A stretch of 64,000 nt of DNA from Methanofollis fontis (GTDB lineage Archaea > Halobacteriota > Methanomicrobia > Methanomicrobiales > Methanofollaceae), in assembly GCF_004297185.1 (NCBI RefSeq), contig NZ_PGCL01000002.1, positions 1 to 64,000 of the forward strand. Direction: 5' to 3'. The notes below the pieces were generated by a model. The model was not told where the DNA came from. It worked only from the letters and a program-made list of their open reading frames with translations, and did not search any database. Shown one piece after another: positions 27,377 through 36,222 of this stretch. Position 1 is the stretch's first letter; every line of letters starts with the position of its first letter. A program made the translations under genes and the position numbers.

Positions 27377-28558
27377 ATGTATCTGATAGGTGAAGCTCTC
27401 GTTGGAACCGGCCCCGAACTTGCCCACGTCGATCTCGTGATGGGCGACAAGGAAGGGCCGGTCGGGATGGCCTTTGCGAACAGCGTCTCCCAGCTCTCCG
27501 CAGGCCACACCCCCCTCCTCGCAGTCGTCCGCCCCAACCTTCTCACCAAGCCCGCCACCCTCATCATCCCGAAGGTGACCCTGAAGAAGGGCGAGCAGGT
27601 GACCGAGATGTTCGGCCCCGTCCAGGCGGCGGTCGCAAAGGCTGTCGCAGACTCGGTCGAAGAGGGGATCTTTGACGGTATCGATATCGAAAACACCGTT
27701 ATCCTTGCAAGCATCTACCTTGCACCGGATGCGGCGGACTACAACCGGATCTACCGCTACAACTACGGCGCCACCAAGCTGGCGATCCGCCGCGCCATCC
27801 AGCAGTTCCCGGACACTGAGACCCTGCTCTACGAGAAGGACCGCGCCGCCCACGCCGTGATGGGCTTCAAGGTGCAGAGGCTCTGGAACCCGCCCTACCT
27901 GCAGGTGGCGATGGACCTCGTCGACATGCGCAAGGTGGAGCAGGTGCTCACCTCCGTGCCCGAGAACGACCACGTGATCATCGAGGCGGGCACCCCCCTG
28001 ATCAAGCAGTTCGGGCTCGCCGCCCTGGCAGAGATCAGGAAGGTCCGCCCGAACGCCTTCATCATCGCTGACTTAAAGACCCTCGACACCGGCAACCTGG
28101 AGGCGCGGATGGCCTCAGACGCCGGTGCCGACGCCGTGGTCATCTCCGGTCTCGCCCCGAAGGCGACGATCGAGAAGGCGATCGAGGAGACGCACAAGAC
28201 CGGGATCTACTCGGTAATCGACATGCTCAATGTCGAGGACCCGGTTGCCCTGGTGGCCTCGCTCAGGATCAAGCCCGATATCGTGGAGCTCCACCGCGCC
28301 ATCGACGCCGAGGGCGATGAATATTCGTGGGGCAACATTCCGGCGATCAAGAAGGCCGCCGGCGGGAAACTGCTGGTGGCGACGGCAGGCGGCATCAGGC
28401 AGGAGGTCGTCGGCAAGGCGCTCGCCTCCGGCGCCGACATCCTGGTCGTCGGCCGCGCCATCACGGCGAGCAAGGATATCCGCCATGCCGCCGAGGAGTT
28501 CCTGGAGCGGCTGAACTCCGAGGAGATCGACCAGTTCCGTGTGATGACCGATTTCTAA
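27377..28558 (+). CDS. fae-hps: Formaldehyde-activating enzyme / 3-hexulose-6-phosphate synthase fusion
   Basis: A 393-residue fusion. Residues 1-~165 are Fae (MYLIGEALVGTGPELAHVDLVMG), condensing formaldehyde with tetrahydromethanopterin. Residues ~170-393 are Hps, an OMP-decarboxylase-fold aldolase (IIADLKTLDTGNLEARMASDAGADAVV) acting on ribulose-5-phosphate and formaldehyde. In methanogens the fusion is thought to run toward ribose phosphate, with Fae trapping released formaldehyde; rpiA at 59.4 kb would act next. Phi isomerase is not in the window. ATG 27377 is preferred to a TTG five codons upstream. Confidence 0.95.
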   Translation: MYLIGEALVGTGPELAHVDLVMGDKEGPVGMAFANSVSQLSAGHTPLLAVVRPNLLTKPATLIIPKVTLKKGEQVTEMFGPVQAAVAKAVADSVEEGIFDGIDIENTVILASIYLAPDAADYNRIYRYNYGATKLAIRRAIQQFPDTETLLYEKDRAAHAVMGFKVQRLWNPPYLQVAMDLVDMRKVEQVLTSVPENDHVIIEAGTPLIKQFGLAALAEIRKVRPNAFIIADLKTLDTGNLEARMASDAGADAVVISGLAPKATIEKAIEETHKTGIYSVIDMLNVEDPVALVASLRIKPDIVELHRAIDAEGDEYSWGNIPAIKKAAGGKLLVATAGGIRQEVVGKALASGADILVVGRAITASKDIRHAAEEFLERLNSEEIDQFRVMTDF

Positions 28559-28584
28559 ATCGGTTGCTCGACAATAAATGGGAT

Positions 28585-28622
28585 CGTCCCTGGAGATCAG
28601 GGACGCCCCCAACCCCTTTTTT
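28585..28622 (+). terminator. Hairpin terminator after fae-hps
   Basis: A perfect stem CGTCCCTG / CAGGGACG with loop GAGAT is followed 11 nt later by TTTTTT. The spacing is loose, so terminator function is likely rather than certain. Confidence 0.55.
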
Positions 28623-28761
28623 CCAGCAGTTTTTCCATAAAACCAACCCCTGTTCGCAGTGCGAAATGCATGTCTGGTCTTCCCATATCCTGTGCCAGGG
28701 ACGCTGCCCCTGTCGAAAACCCCAATTGTTCTGGAGACACATCCATCTGCAGGAACCATTC

Positions 28762-29928
28762 ATGTCATCGAACACACTCCGGTATTTTGATCACTCCGCC
28801 ACCACGCCGACGCACCCCGACGTCTTGGCGGCGATGCTCCCCTACTTCACCGAGCGCTTCGGCAACCCCTCCTCGCACTACGGGATCGCCGGGGACTCCC
28901 GCGCCGCCGTTCGGAAGGCCCGGGCACAGGTGGCCGCGGCGATCGGGGCCAGTCCAGAGGAGATCTTCTTCACGGCCGGGGGGACCGAGTCGGACAACTG
29001 GGCGATCAAGGGGGTCGCCCTCGCACACCCCGAGGGCCGCGGTCATATCATCACCACCGCCATCGAGCACCACGCTGTCCTCCACACCGTCGACTGGCTT
29101 GAAAATCTGGGATATACGGTCACCCGTCTCCCGGTCGACTGCTACGGGCGGGTCGATCCCGGGGATGTTGAGGAGGCGATTAAGGACGATACGATCCTCA
29201 TCTCGGTGATGACCGCCAATAACGAAGTCGGGACGATCCAGCCGATCCGCCGGATCGGCGAGATCGCACGCCGGGTGGGGGTAGCCTTCCACACCGACGC
29301 CGTGCAGGCGATAGGGAACATTCCTATTGATGTGGAGCAGGACCGGATCGACCTCCTCTCCCTCTCGGCCCACAAGTTCTACGGCCCAAAGGGGGTTGGC
29401 GCCCTCTATATCAGGCAGGGCACCGTCGTCGACACCCTCATCCACGGCGGTGCACAGGAGAGCGGGCGGCGCGCCGGCACCGAGAACCTTCCCGGCATCG
29501 TTGGCCTGGGGGCAGCGATCGAACGCGCCTGCCGGGACATCCCGGCCCATAATGCACGGATCCTCGCCATGCGCGATCGCCTCCTCAGGGGAATTCTTGA
29601 GCAGATACCGAATGTCCACCTCAACGGGCACTCTGAAGAGCGCCTCGCCGGCAACCTCAACCTCTCGTTTGACGGTGTGGATGGCGAGGCGCTGCTCACC
29701 ATGCTCGGTATGCGGGGGGTCTGTGCCTCGACAGGAAGCGCCTGTTCGTCCGGATCAGAATCCCCCTCCCATGTGCTCACCGCCCTCGGCGTGCCGCCCT
29801 CCCGCGCCCGCTCCTCTCTCCGCCTCAGCCTCGGCGACCTGAACGACGAAGAGGATATCGACACCCTCCTCGCCCTCCTGCCCGATGCTGTTGCACGTCT
29901 CCGTCGACTCTCCGGCACCGGTGCCTGA
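28762..29928 (+). CDS. nifS: Cysteine desulfurase
   Basis: A 388-residue PLP enzyme supplying sulfur for Fe-S clusters. K205 in LSAHKFYGPKGVG binds PLP. C328 in CASTGSACSSGS is the persulfide-forming cysteine. The family start YFDHSATTP is at residue 8, supporting ATG 28762 rather than the much longer upstream frame. It is followed by the NifU/IscU scaffold, an isc-like pair. Many methanogens lack a desulfurase, so this pair is an organism-level trait. Confidence 0.93.
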   Translation: MSSNTLRYFDHSATTPTHPDVLAAMLPYFTERFGNPSSHYGIAGDSRAAVRKARAQVAAAIGASPEEIFFTAGGTESDNWAIKGVALAHPEGRGHIITTAIEHHAVLHTVDWLENLGYTVTRLPVDCYGRVDPGDVEEAIKDDTILISVMTANNEVGTIQPIRRIGEIARRVGVAFHTDAVQAIGNIPIDVEQDRIDLLSLSAHKFYGPKGVGALYIRQGTVVDTLIHGGAQESGRRAGTENLPGIVGLGAAIERACRDIPAHNARILAMRDRLLRGILEQIPNVHLNGHSEERLAGNLNLSFDGVDGEALLTMLGMRGVCASTGSACSSGSESPSHVLTALGVPPSRARSSLRLSLGDLNDEEDIDTLLALLPDAVARLRRLSGTGA

Positions 29929-29973
29929 TGCCGAAGGGTTTTGACGGCGGCGGACATACCAGTGAGTGATCAG

Positions 29974-30360
29974 ATGCAGTTCACAGAGACCGTCATGGAC
30001 CACTTCGAAAACCCCCGGAATGTCGGGGCGCTGGAGGACGCGGATGCCGTTGCCGAGGTCGGAAGTCCGGAGTGCGGTGACACCACCACCCTCTACCTGA
30101 AGATCCGGGAGAACAGGATTGTGGATGTCAGGTTCAGGACCCTCGGGTGCGCCGCCGCCATCGCATCCTCGAGCATGGCGACCGAATTGATCCTGGGTAA
30201 GAGCCTGGAGGAGGCATGGGCCCTCACCAATACCGATGTCGTCAGGGCGCTCGGCGGTCTGCCCGAGCAGAAGGTCCACTGCTCGGTCCTGGCCGAAGGG
30301 GCGATCCGCGAGGCGATCAACGATTATCGCAGAAGACAGGGGCTCGAACCCTGGGAGTGA
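29974..30360 (+). CDS. nifU: Fe-S cluster scaffold, NifU/IscU family
   Basis: A 128-residue scaffold with the three invariant cysteines C34 (PECGDTT), C59 (TLGCAAAIASS) and C103 (VHCSVLAE), and the accompanying aspartate in CGD. It has only the IscU-type domain, not the longer NifU form. The HscA-binding LPPVK is replaced by LPEQK, in line with absence of Hsc chaperones. ATG 29974 lies right after GTGATC; GTG 29962 is an alternative. Pairs with the desulfurase 45 nt upstream. Confidence 0.9.
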   Translation: MQFTETVMDHFENPRNVGALEDADAVAEVGSPECGDTTTLYLKIRENRIVDVRFRTLGCAAAIASSSMATELILGKSLEEAWALTNTDVVRALGGLPEQKVHCSVLAEGAIREAINDYRRRQGLEPWE

Positions 30361-30505
30361 ATCCCTGCATCTCGCAGGGCCGCAAAACCAATTCGATCTT
30401 TTTTATTTGCCGGTGAGGGGGTGGCACACTCCGACAACCGATCCCTTCCCCGCCTGGAGGGGGAACGGCCCATAGACACCCCCCCATGGCACCGGATTGT
30501 CGCCC

Positions 30506-31168
30506 TTACTCCGCCTCCACCTCAATCGATTCGCCGGGCTGCAGGAGCGCCACCCTGATATCGGTGGTCCGTTCAAGTGCATCGACAAACCCGGAGAGAT
30601 CCTGTTCGATCACCGGGAAAGTGTTGTAGTGCATCGGGATCACGGTCCGTGCCCCCACAAACTCGGCCGCCATCATCGCCTCCTCCGGCCCCATCGTATA
30701 GCGCCCACCGACCGGCAGCAGGGCGACATCGGGATGATAGAGGTCCCGGATCAGTTTCATGTCGGAGAAGAGGGCGGTATCCCCGGCATGATAGACGGCG
30801 ACACCGTCCATCCTGATGACAAATCCAGCCGCCACTCCGCCGTAGGTGCCGAACCCCGCACATTCAAGCCAGGAGGAGTGGAGGGCCGGCGTCATCGTGA
30901 ACCTCACCCCCTCCACCTCGATCGTCCCGCCAAGGTTCATCGGTTCAGCCGGAACCCCCCGTTCCCGGAGGTATTTCGCTACCTCATTCATCGCCACCGT
31001 CGGTTTCTGGAACCGTTCGGCCACGCCGAGGTGATCGGCATGGGCATGGGTGATCGCCACAATATCGGGATCGGCATCGATCTCACCTGACGGCACAAAG
31101 GGATCGATCAGCACCGTACGGCTGCCCTCAAGGAGAAAACATGCATGTCCAAGCCATCGGATCTTCAT
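30506..31168 (-). CDS. UPF0173 metal-dependent hydrolase
   Basis: A 220-residue metallo-beta-lactamase-fold protein. THAHADHLG gives the HxHxDH metal motif, and HAGDTALF and PMHYNTF supply later ligands. The UPF0173 family is widespread in archaea, with no settled substrate. ATG 31168 follows GGGTGAGC and is preferred over the GTG two codons earlier. Faces nifU convergently, with a T-rich 145-nt gap between them. Confidence 0.87.
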   Translation of the reverse strand: MKIRWLGHACFLLEGSRTVLIDPFVPSGEIDADPDIVAITHAHADHLGVAERFQKPTVAMNEVAKYLRERGVPAEPMNLGGTIEVEGVRFTMTPALHSSWLECAGFGTYGGVAAGFVIRMDGVAVYHAGDTALFSDMKLIRDLYHPDVALLPVGGRYTMGPEEAMMAAEFVGARTVIPMHYNTFPVIEQDLSGFVDALERTTDIRVALLQPGESIEVEAE

Positions 31169-31217
31169 GCTCACCCGGTATGCATTACCGGATAAAAAAG
31201 GAGGGGTGTAAGGGGGG

Positions 31218-31826
31218 TCAGGAGATGTCGATCAGTTCGGCTTCGGTCGTATCGATCGCCTCTGCAAGCCCGTCGTTGGTGACACTACGCGTCATCTGTT
31301 CGGTCAGGTCACGGTCCTCCAGGACATCCTTGATCCGCTCGAGGTAGGGATCGAGGGTGGTATCCTCGTCCATTGCGATCACATGCCGGTACTCGCGCAG
31401 AGATGACGAACTGATCCCGAGGATCGACGAGATCTCGTTCATTGTCTTGCCCGAATCAATCAGGTCCGAGAGTTCGCTCCGTTCAAACGGCATATCAAAG
31501 TCAGACTCCCGGAAGAGCTTGATCCGTACGCGGGCCCGTGCCACAGTCTTCGCCAGTTTCTCGTTGCCGAGTTCGCGTGCGATCTCTGTGTCATTCTTTC
31601 CTTCATTGAAGGAGATGACCAGCGTCGCAAGCTGGCGGGGGGAGAGCTTTGTCTGGAAGAAACCCTGATCGAGGATTTCACGCATGATGAGGGCGACCTC
31701 ACGCCCGACCGCATCGCGGTCCCTCAGGCTCCCGTGGATCTTCTTCATTGGCTCGACGATCTCCGTCTTGCTCGTGAGATCCTGGAAGAGTGCCAGGAGT
31801 TCCTTCTTTCTCTTTTCGGCTGGCAT
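31218..31826 (-). CDS. HTH protein resembling haloarchaeal Cmi4
   Basis: A 202-residue protein. A helix-turn-helix is suggested by TMNEISSILGISSSSLREYRHVI (about residues 126-148), and an earlier NDTEIARELGNEKLAKTVARAR segment resembles a second one. The overall order (EPMKKIHGSL near the start, DGLAEAIDTTEAE at the end) recalls haloarchaeal 'conditioned medium-induced protein 4', from memory only. A DNA-binding regulator is plausible. Its AT-rich promoter (aaatattaaatattataag) lies 30-50 nt upstream. Confidence 0.6.
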   Translation of the reverse strand: MPAEKRKKELLALFQDLTSKTEIVEPMKKIHGSLRDRDAVGREVALIMREILDQGFFQTKLSPRQLATLVISFNEGKNDTEIARELGNEKLAKTVARARVRIKLFRESDFDMPFERSELSDLIDSGKTMNEISSILGISSSSLREYRHVIAMDEDTTLDPYLERIKDVLEDRDLTEQMTRSVTNDGLAEAIDTTEAELIDIS

Positions 31827-32117
31827 GACTATACCACACTAGGTCAGGAATACAATTCCTCTTATAATATTTAATATTTCGTAAATTGTGCAAGGGTTCG
31901 TATTGGCTGGCATTTGTCACATCGCCTCCGGAAATCCAGATAGGGGTCCAAAACCAATCCTGAGAAAAAAAGAAACATTTAATAGTGATAATCGGACTTC
32001 CATGATCTTCTCCGTGTTCGCCGCAACGGAACCTCCCTATCCTATTCGATTTTTGTGATCCTGCGCACCATCGAGGAAACTGTGCCATACTATACAGATT
32101 CTATAATAAATGTTGTG
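31827..32117. other. Intergenic region between cmi4-like gene and RNA candidate
   Basis: Holds the minus-strand promoter of the HTH gene near 31850-31880. On the plus strand there is a TATA-like catttaatag (31977-31986) followed by a TCCGT/ACGGA hairpin and TTTTT at 32050-32054, possibly a very small RNA. No coding frame is supported. Confidence 0.35.
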
Positions 32118-32216
32118 GTCCGGGGGAGGCAGGGGGCGGGAACGACACTCCCGGAGCCGGGTCCCCCTCTGTGCACCGGTGGGCTGGTGGGACCATCCGA
32201 CGGCTGCCTCTCCTTC
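32118..32216 (+). ncRNA. Candidate structured RNA upstream of glyS
   Basis: A GC-rich island in AT-rich DNA folds into a closed domain. An outer helix (32122-32130 with 32206-32214) encloses hairpin A (CGGGA 32137-32141 / TCCCG 32149-32153) and a long arm B built from AGCCG/CGGCT (32155-32159/32201-32205), GGTCCC/GGGACC (32160-32165/32189-32194, opposite a six-base bulge) and ACCGG/CTGGT with a 4-nt loop. TATA-like sequence lies at about 32088-32108. It resembles no RNA family I recognise. Independent RNA or glyS leader are both possible. Confidence 0.5.
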
Positions 32217-32287
32217 GCAACGCCATATTCCTGCAAAAGTGGCCTTTTTAATCTCACGGCAGAAATAGAATAACAGGACTGATCGCA

Positions 32288-34009
32288 GTGAGTGATATCT
32301 ACGATAAGGTCATCGAACTGGCAAAGCGCCGCGGTTTTGTCTGGCCATCGGCCGAGGTTTACGGCGCCGTTGCAGGGTTCATCGACTACGGCCCCCTCGG
32401 TGCAATGATGAAGCGCCGGATTGAGGATATCTGGCGCCGCTTCTATGTCATCAGGGAGGGCTACTATGAGATCGAGTGTCCGACCGTCGGCACAGAGGCC
32501 ATCTATATCGCATCAGGACATGTGAAAGGGTTTGCCGACACCATGTGCCAGTGCCCCCACTGCACCGAATACTTCAGGGCGGACCATCTGGCCGAGGGGT
32601 GCGGTATCGTAAACGCCGGGACACTCTCAAAGGAGGACCTTGCGGTGGCGATCAGGACGGCCACCTGTCCGTCATGCGGTGAGGTCTTCGGCGAAACCGA
32701 GGTCTTCGACTTCAACCTGATGTTCCAGACGACCATCGGGCCGGGGTCGCAGCGGACGGGCTATCTGAGGCCGGAGACGGCGCAGGGGATCTTCACCGAC
32801 TTCTCCCGCCTCTCCCGCTTCTACCGGATGAAACTCCCCTTCGGCGCCGTCCAGATCGGGAAGTCCTATCGGAACGAGATCTCGCCCAGGCAGGGGATGA
32901 TCCGCCTGCGGGAGTTCACCCAGGCCGAGGCGGAGATCTTCGTGAACCCGGAGAACAAGAGCCATCCGGGATTTTCCCGATACGCCGATTACGTCGTCGA
33001 ACTCTGGGGGATCGAGCAGCAGCAGACCGACGCCGATCCGGTGGAGCGGACGATGCGCGCCGCCGTGGACGAGGGGATCATCGCCAACGAGTATATCGCA
33101 TACTATCTTGCCCTCACCCACGACCTCCTGGTCACCATCGGCATAGACAGCAAGCGCCTCCGGTTCAGGCAGCACCTCCCGGACGAGCGTGCGCACTATG
33201 CGATCGACTGCTGGGACGCAGAGGTCAGGTCCGAGCGTTTCGGATGGGTGGAGACGGTGGGCATCGCCGACCGCACCGATTATGACCTCCGCGCCCATGC
33301 CCATGAGAGCGGCGACTCGATGACGGTCTTTGTCCCCTACCCCCAGTCCAGGACCGAGCGGAGGAAGCGGATCGTCGCCGACATGGGCGTGCTCGGTCCG
33401 AAGTACCGCGGGAAGGCAAAAGCGATCGCCGACGCCCTTGCCGCCGCCGCACCCGGTCCGGAGGGTGCCGAGGTGGTCGTCGACGGCGAGGCGATCTTCA
33501 TCCCCGGCGACCTCTACACCGTCCACGAGGAGGAGGTGGAGGTGCGCGGCGAGGAGGTGATGCCCCATGTCATCGAACCCAGTTACGGCATCGACCGGAT
33601 GGTCTACGGCGTGCTGGAGCATGCCTATGACGAGGAGATCGTCGATGGCGAGGAGCGGCGCGTGCTCCGTCTTGCCCCCGCCGTCGCCCCGGTGCAGGTG
33701 GCGGTCTTCCCGCTTGTCAACAAGGACGGGCTGGATGCGATCGCACGGACGATCACCGCCGACCTGCAGGAGGCCGGGATCCTCACCGACTACGACGACA
33801 ACGGTGCTATCGGCCGCCGGTATCGCAGGCAGGACGAGATCGGCACCCCCTATGCCGTGACCGTCGACTATGATACAAAGGAGGAGGGGACGGTCACCCT
33901 CAGGGACCGCGACTCCATGGAGCAGGTGCGCATCCCGACGGCGGAGATCGCCCGGGTGCTGCCGTCCCTGATCCGGGGCCGGATCTGCTTTGCCGACCTG
34001 GACCAATGA
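32288..34009 (+). CDS. glyS: Glycyl-tRNA synthetase, dimeric class II
   Basis: A 573-residue archaeal/eukaryotic-type enzyme. Class II motifs are RPETAQGIFTDF and FGAVQIGKSYRNEISPRQGMIRLREFTQAEAE (motif 2), with motif 3 in PSYGIDRMVYGVLEHAY. An inserted zinc-like CQCPHCTEY...CPSC is typical. The C-terminal anticodon-binding domain begins near residue 470. The initiator is GTG 32288, preceded by GGACTGATC. The stop overlaps the hef start by 4 nt (ATGA). Confidence 0.96.
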   Translation: MSDIYDKVIELAKRRGFVWPSAEVYGAVAGFIDYGPLGAMMKRRIEDIWRRFYVIREGYYEIECPTVGTEAIYIASGHVKGFADTMCQCPHCTEYFRADHLAEGCGIVNAGTLSKEDLAVAIRTATCPSCGEVFGETEVFDFNLMFQTTIGPGSQRTGYLRPETAQGIFTDFSRLSRFYRMKLPFGAVQIGKSYRNEISPRQGMIRLREFTQAEAEIFVNPENKSHPGFSRYADYVVELWGIEQQQTDADPVERTMRAAVDEGIIANEYIAYYLALTHDLLVTIGIDSKRLRFRQHLPDERAHYAIDCWDAEVRSERFGWVETVGIADRTDYDLRAHAHESGDSMTVFVPYPQSRTERRKRIVADMGVLGPKYRGKAKAIADALAAAAPGPEGAEVVVDGEAIFIPGDLYTVHEEEVEVRGEEVMPHVIEPSYGIDRMVYGVLEHAYDEEIVDGEERRVLRLAPAVAPVQVAVFPLVNKDGLDAIARTITADLQEAGILTDYDDNGAIGRRYRRQDEIGTPYAVTVDYDTKEEGTVTLRDRDSMEQVRIPTAEIARVLPSLIRGRICFADLDQ

Positions 34010-36222
34010 AGAGCGTCAGCCATCCCCTCATCCGGCCGGACAGCCTCGAAGAACGTCAGTATCAGATGGCGGTCGCCCTGCGCGCCCTGGATGCCCATAC
34101 GATGGTGGTGCTCCCGACCGGACTCGGCAAGACGGCGGTGGCCCTGATCGTAGCAGCGTCCCGCCTCTACCGCGAGGGGGGGCGGCTTCTCGTCCTCGCC
34201 CCCACAAAACCGCTGGTCGAACAGCACCTCCGCTATTTTTCCGAGCGCCTTGCCCTGCCTGAGGGGTCCTGCGCCATCTTCACCGGGGATACCGGACCTG
34301 ATGAGCGCACTGCACTCTGGGAGGAGTCGCGGGCGATCTTCGCCACCCCGCAGGTGATCAAGAACGACCTGATCGCCGGGCGCTACACCCTCAATGACGT
34401 CAGCCTGATGGTGGTGGACGAGTGCCACCGCACCGTCGGCAACTACTCATATGTCTTCCTCTCCCGCCGCTATCTGACCTCCGCCGCCCGCCCGCTCCTG
34501 CTCGGGATGACGGCCTCGCCGGGCGGCGACCATGGCAGGGTGGAGGAGGTGATCGCCAACCTGGGCGTGGTGCAGGTGGAGACACGGACCGAGACCGACC
34601 CCGATGTCCGCCCCTATGTCCATGAGCGCGATGTGGAAAACCGGCCGGTCCCTCTCCCCGATGGACTTTCGGCCGCCATCGGCGACCTGCACATCCTCAT
34701 CGAGTCGCGCCTTGCCGCTGTCAGGAACGCCGGCTTCCAGGCGCCGTCCCGCGAGAAACTCTCGATGAAATCGCTGAACCTGCTCAACGCCTCGATCCAG
34801 GCCAGGATCGCACAGCGGGACCCGGCGGCCTTCACCGCTGCCTCGGTGTATGCGGAGCTGATGAAACTCCGCCATGCCGTATCGCTGGCAGAGTCGCAGG
34901 GGAGCCGCGTGCTCCGCACCTACCTGGAGAAACTCAGCGCCGAAGGGCGGTCGTCGGGCGGGACAAAGGCGAGTCAGCGTCTGGCCGGTGACCCGGTCTT
35001 CAGGCGCCTCTGCGAACGCGCCGCCTCATGGGACGGCGAACTCCACGGCAAGGCAACGCTCACGATCGACCTGGTGCGCGAGCAGGTGAGGGCGCACCCG
35101 GAGAGCCGTACGATCGTCTTCGCCACCTACCGCGACACCGTCGGGCTGCTTGTCGAAGACCTGCGGGCCGCCGGCATCCAGGCCGAACGCTTCGTCGGTC
35201 AGGCCTCCCGGGATTCCGAGAAGGGGCTGACACAGAAGAAGCAGATCGAGATCCTTCGCCGCTTCAGGGAGGGGGAGTTCCCGGTGATCGTTTCCACCTC
35301 GGTCGGCGAAGAGGGACTCGATGTCCCCTCCACCGACCTTGTCGTCTTCTATGAGGCGGTCCCCTCTGAGATCCGGAGCATCCAGCGGAAAGGACGAACC
35401 GGAAGGAGCGGAACCGGCCGTATCGTCGTTTTGACGACTAAAGGGACCTCGGACGAGGTCTACCGTTTCGTGAGCCAGCAGCGAGAACGGGCGATGCAGA
35501 AGGGGATACGCGCCCTGGCCAAGGTCACCGCCCCGCCGGTGCACCAGACGGAGATCGCCGCCTTCGGCGGGGCTGAACCGGCGGGACCGTCCATCGTCGT
35601 CGACGACCGGGAGACCGCCTCGCGGGTTGCAGAGACGCTCTCTGACATGGGCGTGCAGATCACCCTCGCCCGCCTGGATGTCGGAGACTATGCGATCGGG
35701 GATCGGATCGTCGTTGAACGGAAGAGCGTTCAGGACTTTGCCGACACCCTGGTGGACCGCGACCTCCTTGGACAGGTGCGCCACCTCGCCGCCGCAGCGC
35801 CCCGCCCGGTGCTGATCATCGAGGGTGATGGCGACCTCTATGCGGCCCGTGACATCCACCCGAATGCGATCCGGGGAACGCTTGCGGCGATCACTGTGGA
35901 CATGGGCGTGGCGCTGTTGTGGACCCGCACCGCCGAAGAAACGGCAGAGATGCTCGCTGTTCTGGCCAGGCGGGAGGAGATGGAGCGGGGAGAGAGAAAA
36001 CTCCTCCCGAAAAAATCCGCCGCCCCGGTTGGTGAGCAGCAGGAGAATATCATCGCCGCCATCCCTGAGGTCGGGCTGAAGGGGGCGCGCGCCCTCCTCT
36101 CACACTTTGGTACGGTACAGGCAGTCATCGACGCTGAAAAAGAGGACCTGATGCAGGTGGCGGGGATCGGTGAAAAAACAGCCGGGACGATCGAGGCGAT
36201 CGTCCGACGCCCCTACGGTTGA
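34006..36222 (+). CDS. hef: Hef helicase/nuclease
   Basis: A 738-residue FANCM/XPF-like protein for processing stalled forks. The SF2 helicase half has LPTGLGKTAVA (motif I), VVDECHR (DECH box), GMTASPGG and QRKGRTGRSGTG (motif VI). The nuclease half carries GDYAIGDRIVVERKSVQDF near residue 570, the GDX(n)ERKX3D signature; in XPF proteins this active site cuts branched DNA. A helix-hairpin-helix pair occupies ~676-738. Both halves are intact, as in Euryarchaeota. Translationally coupled to glyS. Confidence 0.96.
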   Translation: MKSVSHPLIRPDSLEERQYQMAVALRALDAHTMVVLPTGLGKTAVALIVAASRLYREGGRLLVLAPTKPLVEQHLRYFSERLALPEGSCAIFTGDTGPDERTALWEESRAIFATPQVIKNDLIAGRYTLNDVSLMVVDECHRTVGNYSYVFLSRRYLTSAARPLLLGMTASPGGDHGRVEEVIANLGVVQVETRTETDPDVRPYVHERDVENRPVPLPDGLSAAIGDLHILIESRLAAVRNAGFQAPSREKLSMKSLNLLNASIQARIAQRDPAAFTAASVYAELMKLRHAVSLAESQGSRVLRTYLEKLSAEGRSSGGTKASQRLAGDPVFRRLCERAASWDGELHGKATLTIDLVREQVRAHPESRTIVFATYRDTVGLLVEDLRAAGIQAERFVGQASRDSEKGLTQKKQIEILRRFREGEFPVIVSTSVGEEGLDVPSTDLVVFYEAVPSEIRSIQRKGRTGRSGTGRIVVLTTKGTSDEVYRFVSQQRERAMQKGIRALAKVTAPPVHQTEIAAFGGAEPAGPSIVVDDRETASRVAETLSDMGVQITLARLDVGDYAIGDRIVVERKSVQDFADTLVDRDLLGQVRHLAAAAPRPVLIIEGDGDLYAARDIHPNAIRGTLAAITVDMGVALLWTRTAEETAEMLAVLARREEMERGERKLLPKKSAAPVGEQQENIIAAIPEVGLKGARALLSHFGTVQAVIDAEKEDLMQVAGIGEKTAGTIEAIVRRPYG

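Noticed and set aside
32118-32216. Glycine riboswitch upstream of glyS
   Set aside because: I could not find the conserved glycine-aptamer core, and T-box elements are not known in archaea, so it is reported only as an unassigned RNA candidate.
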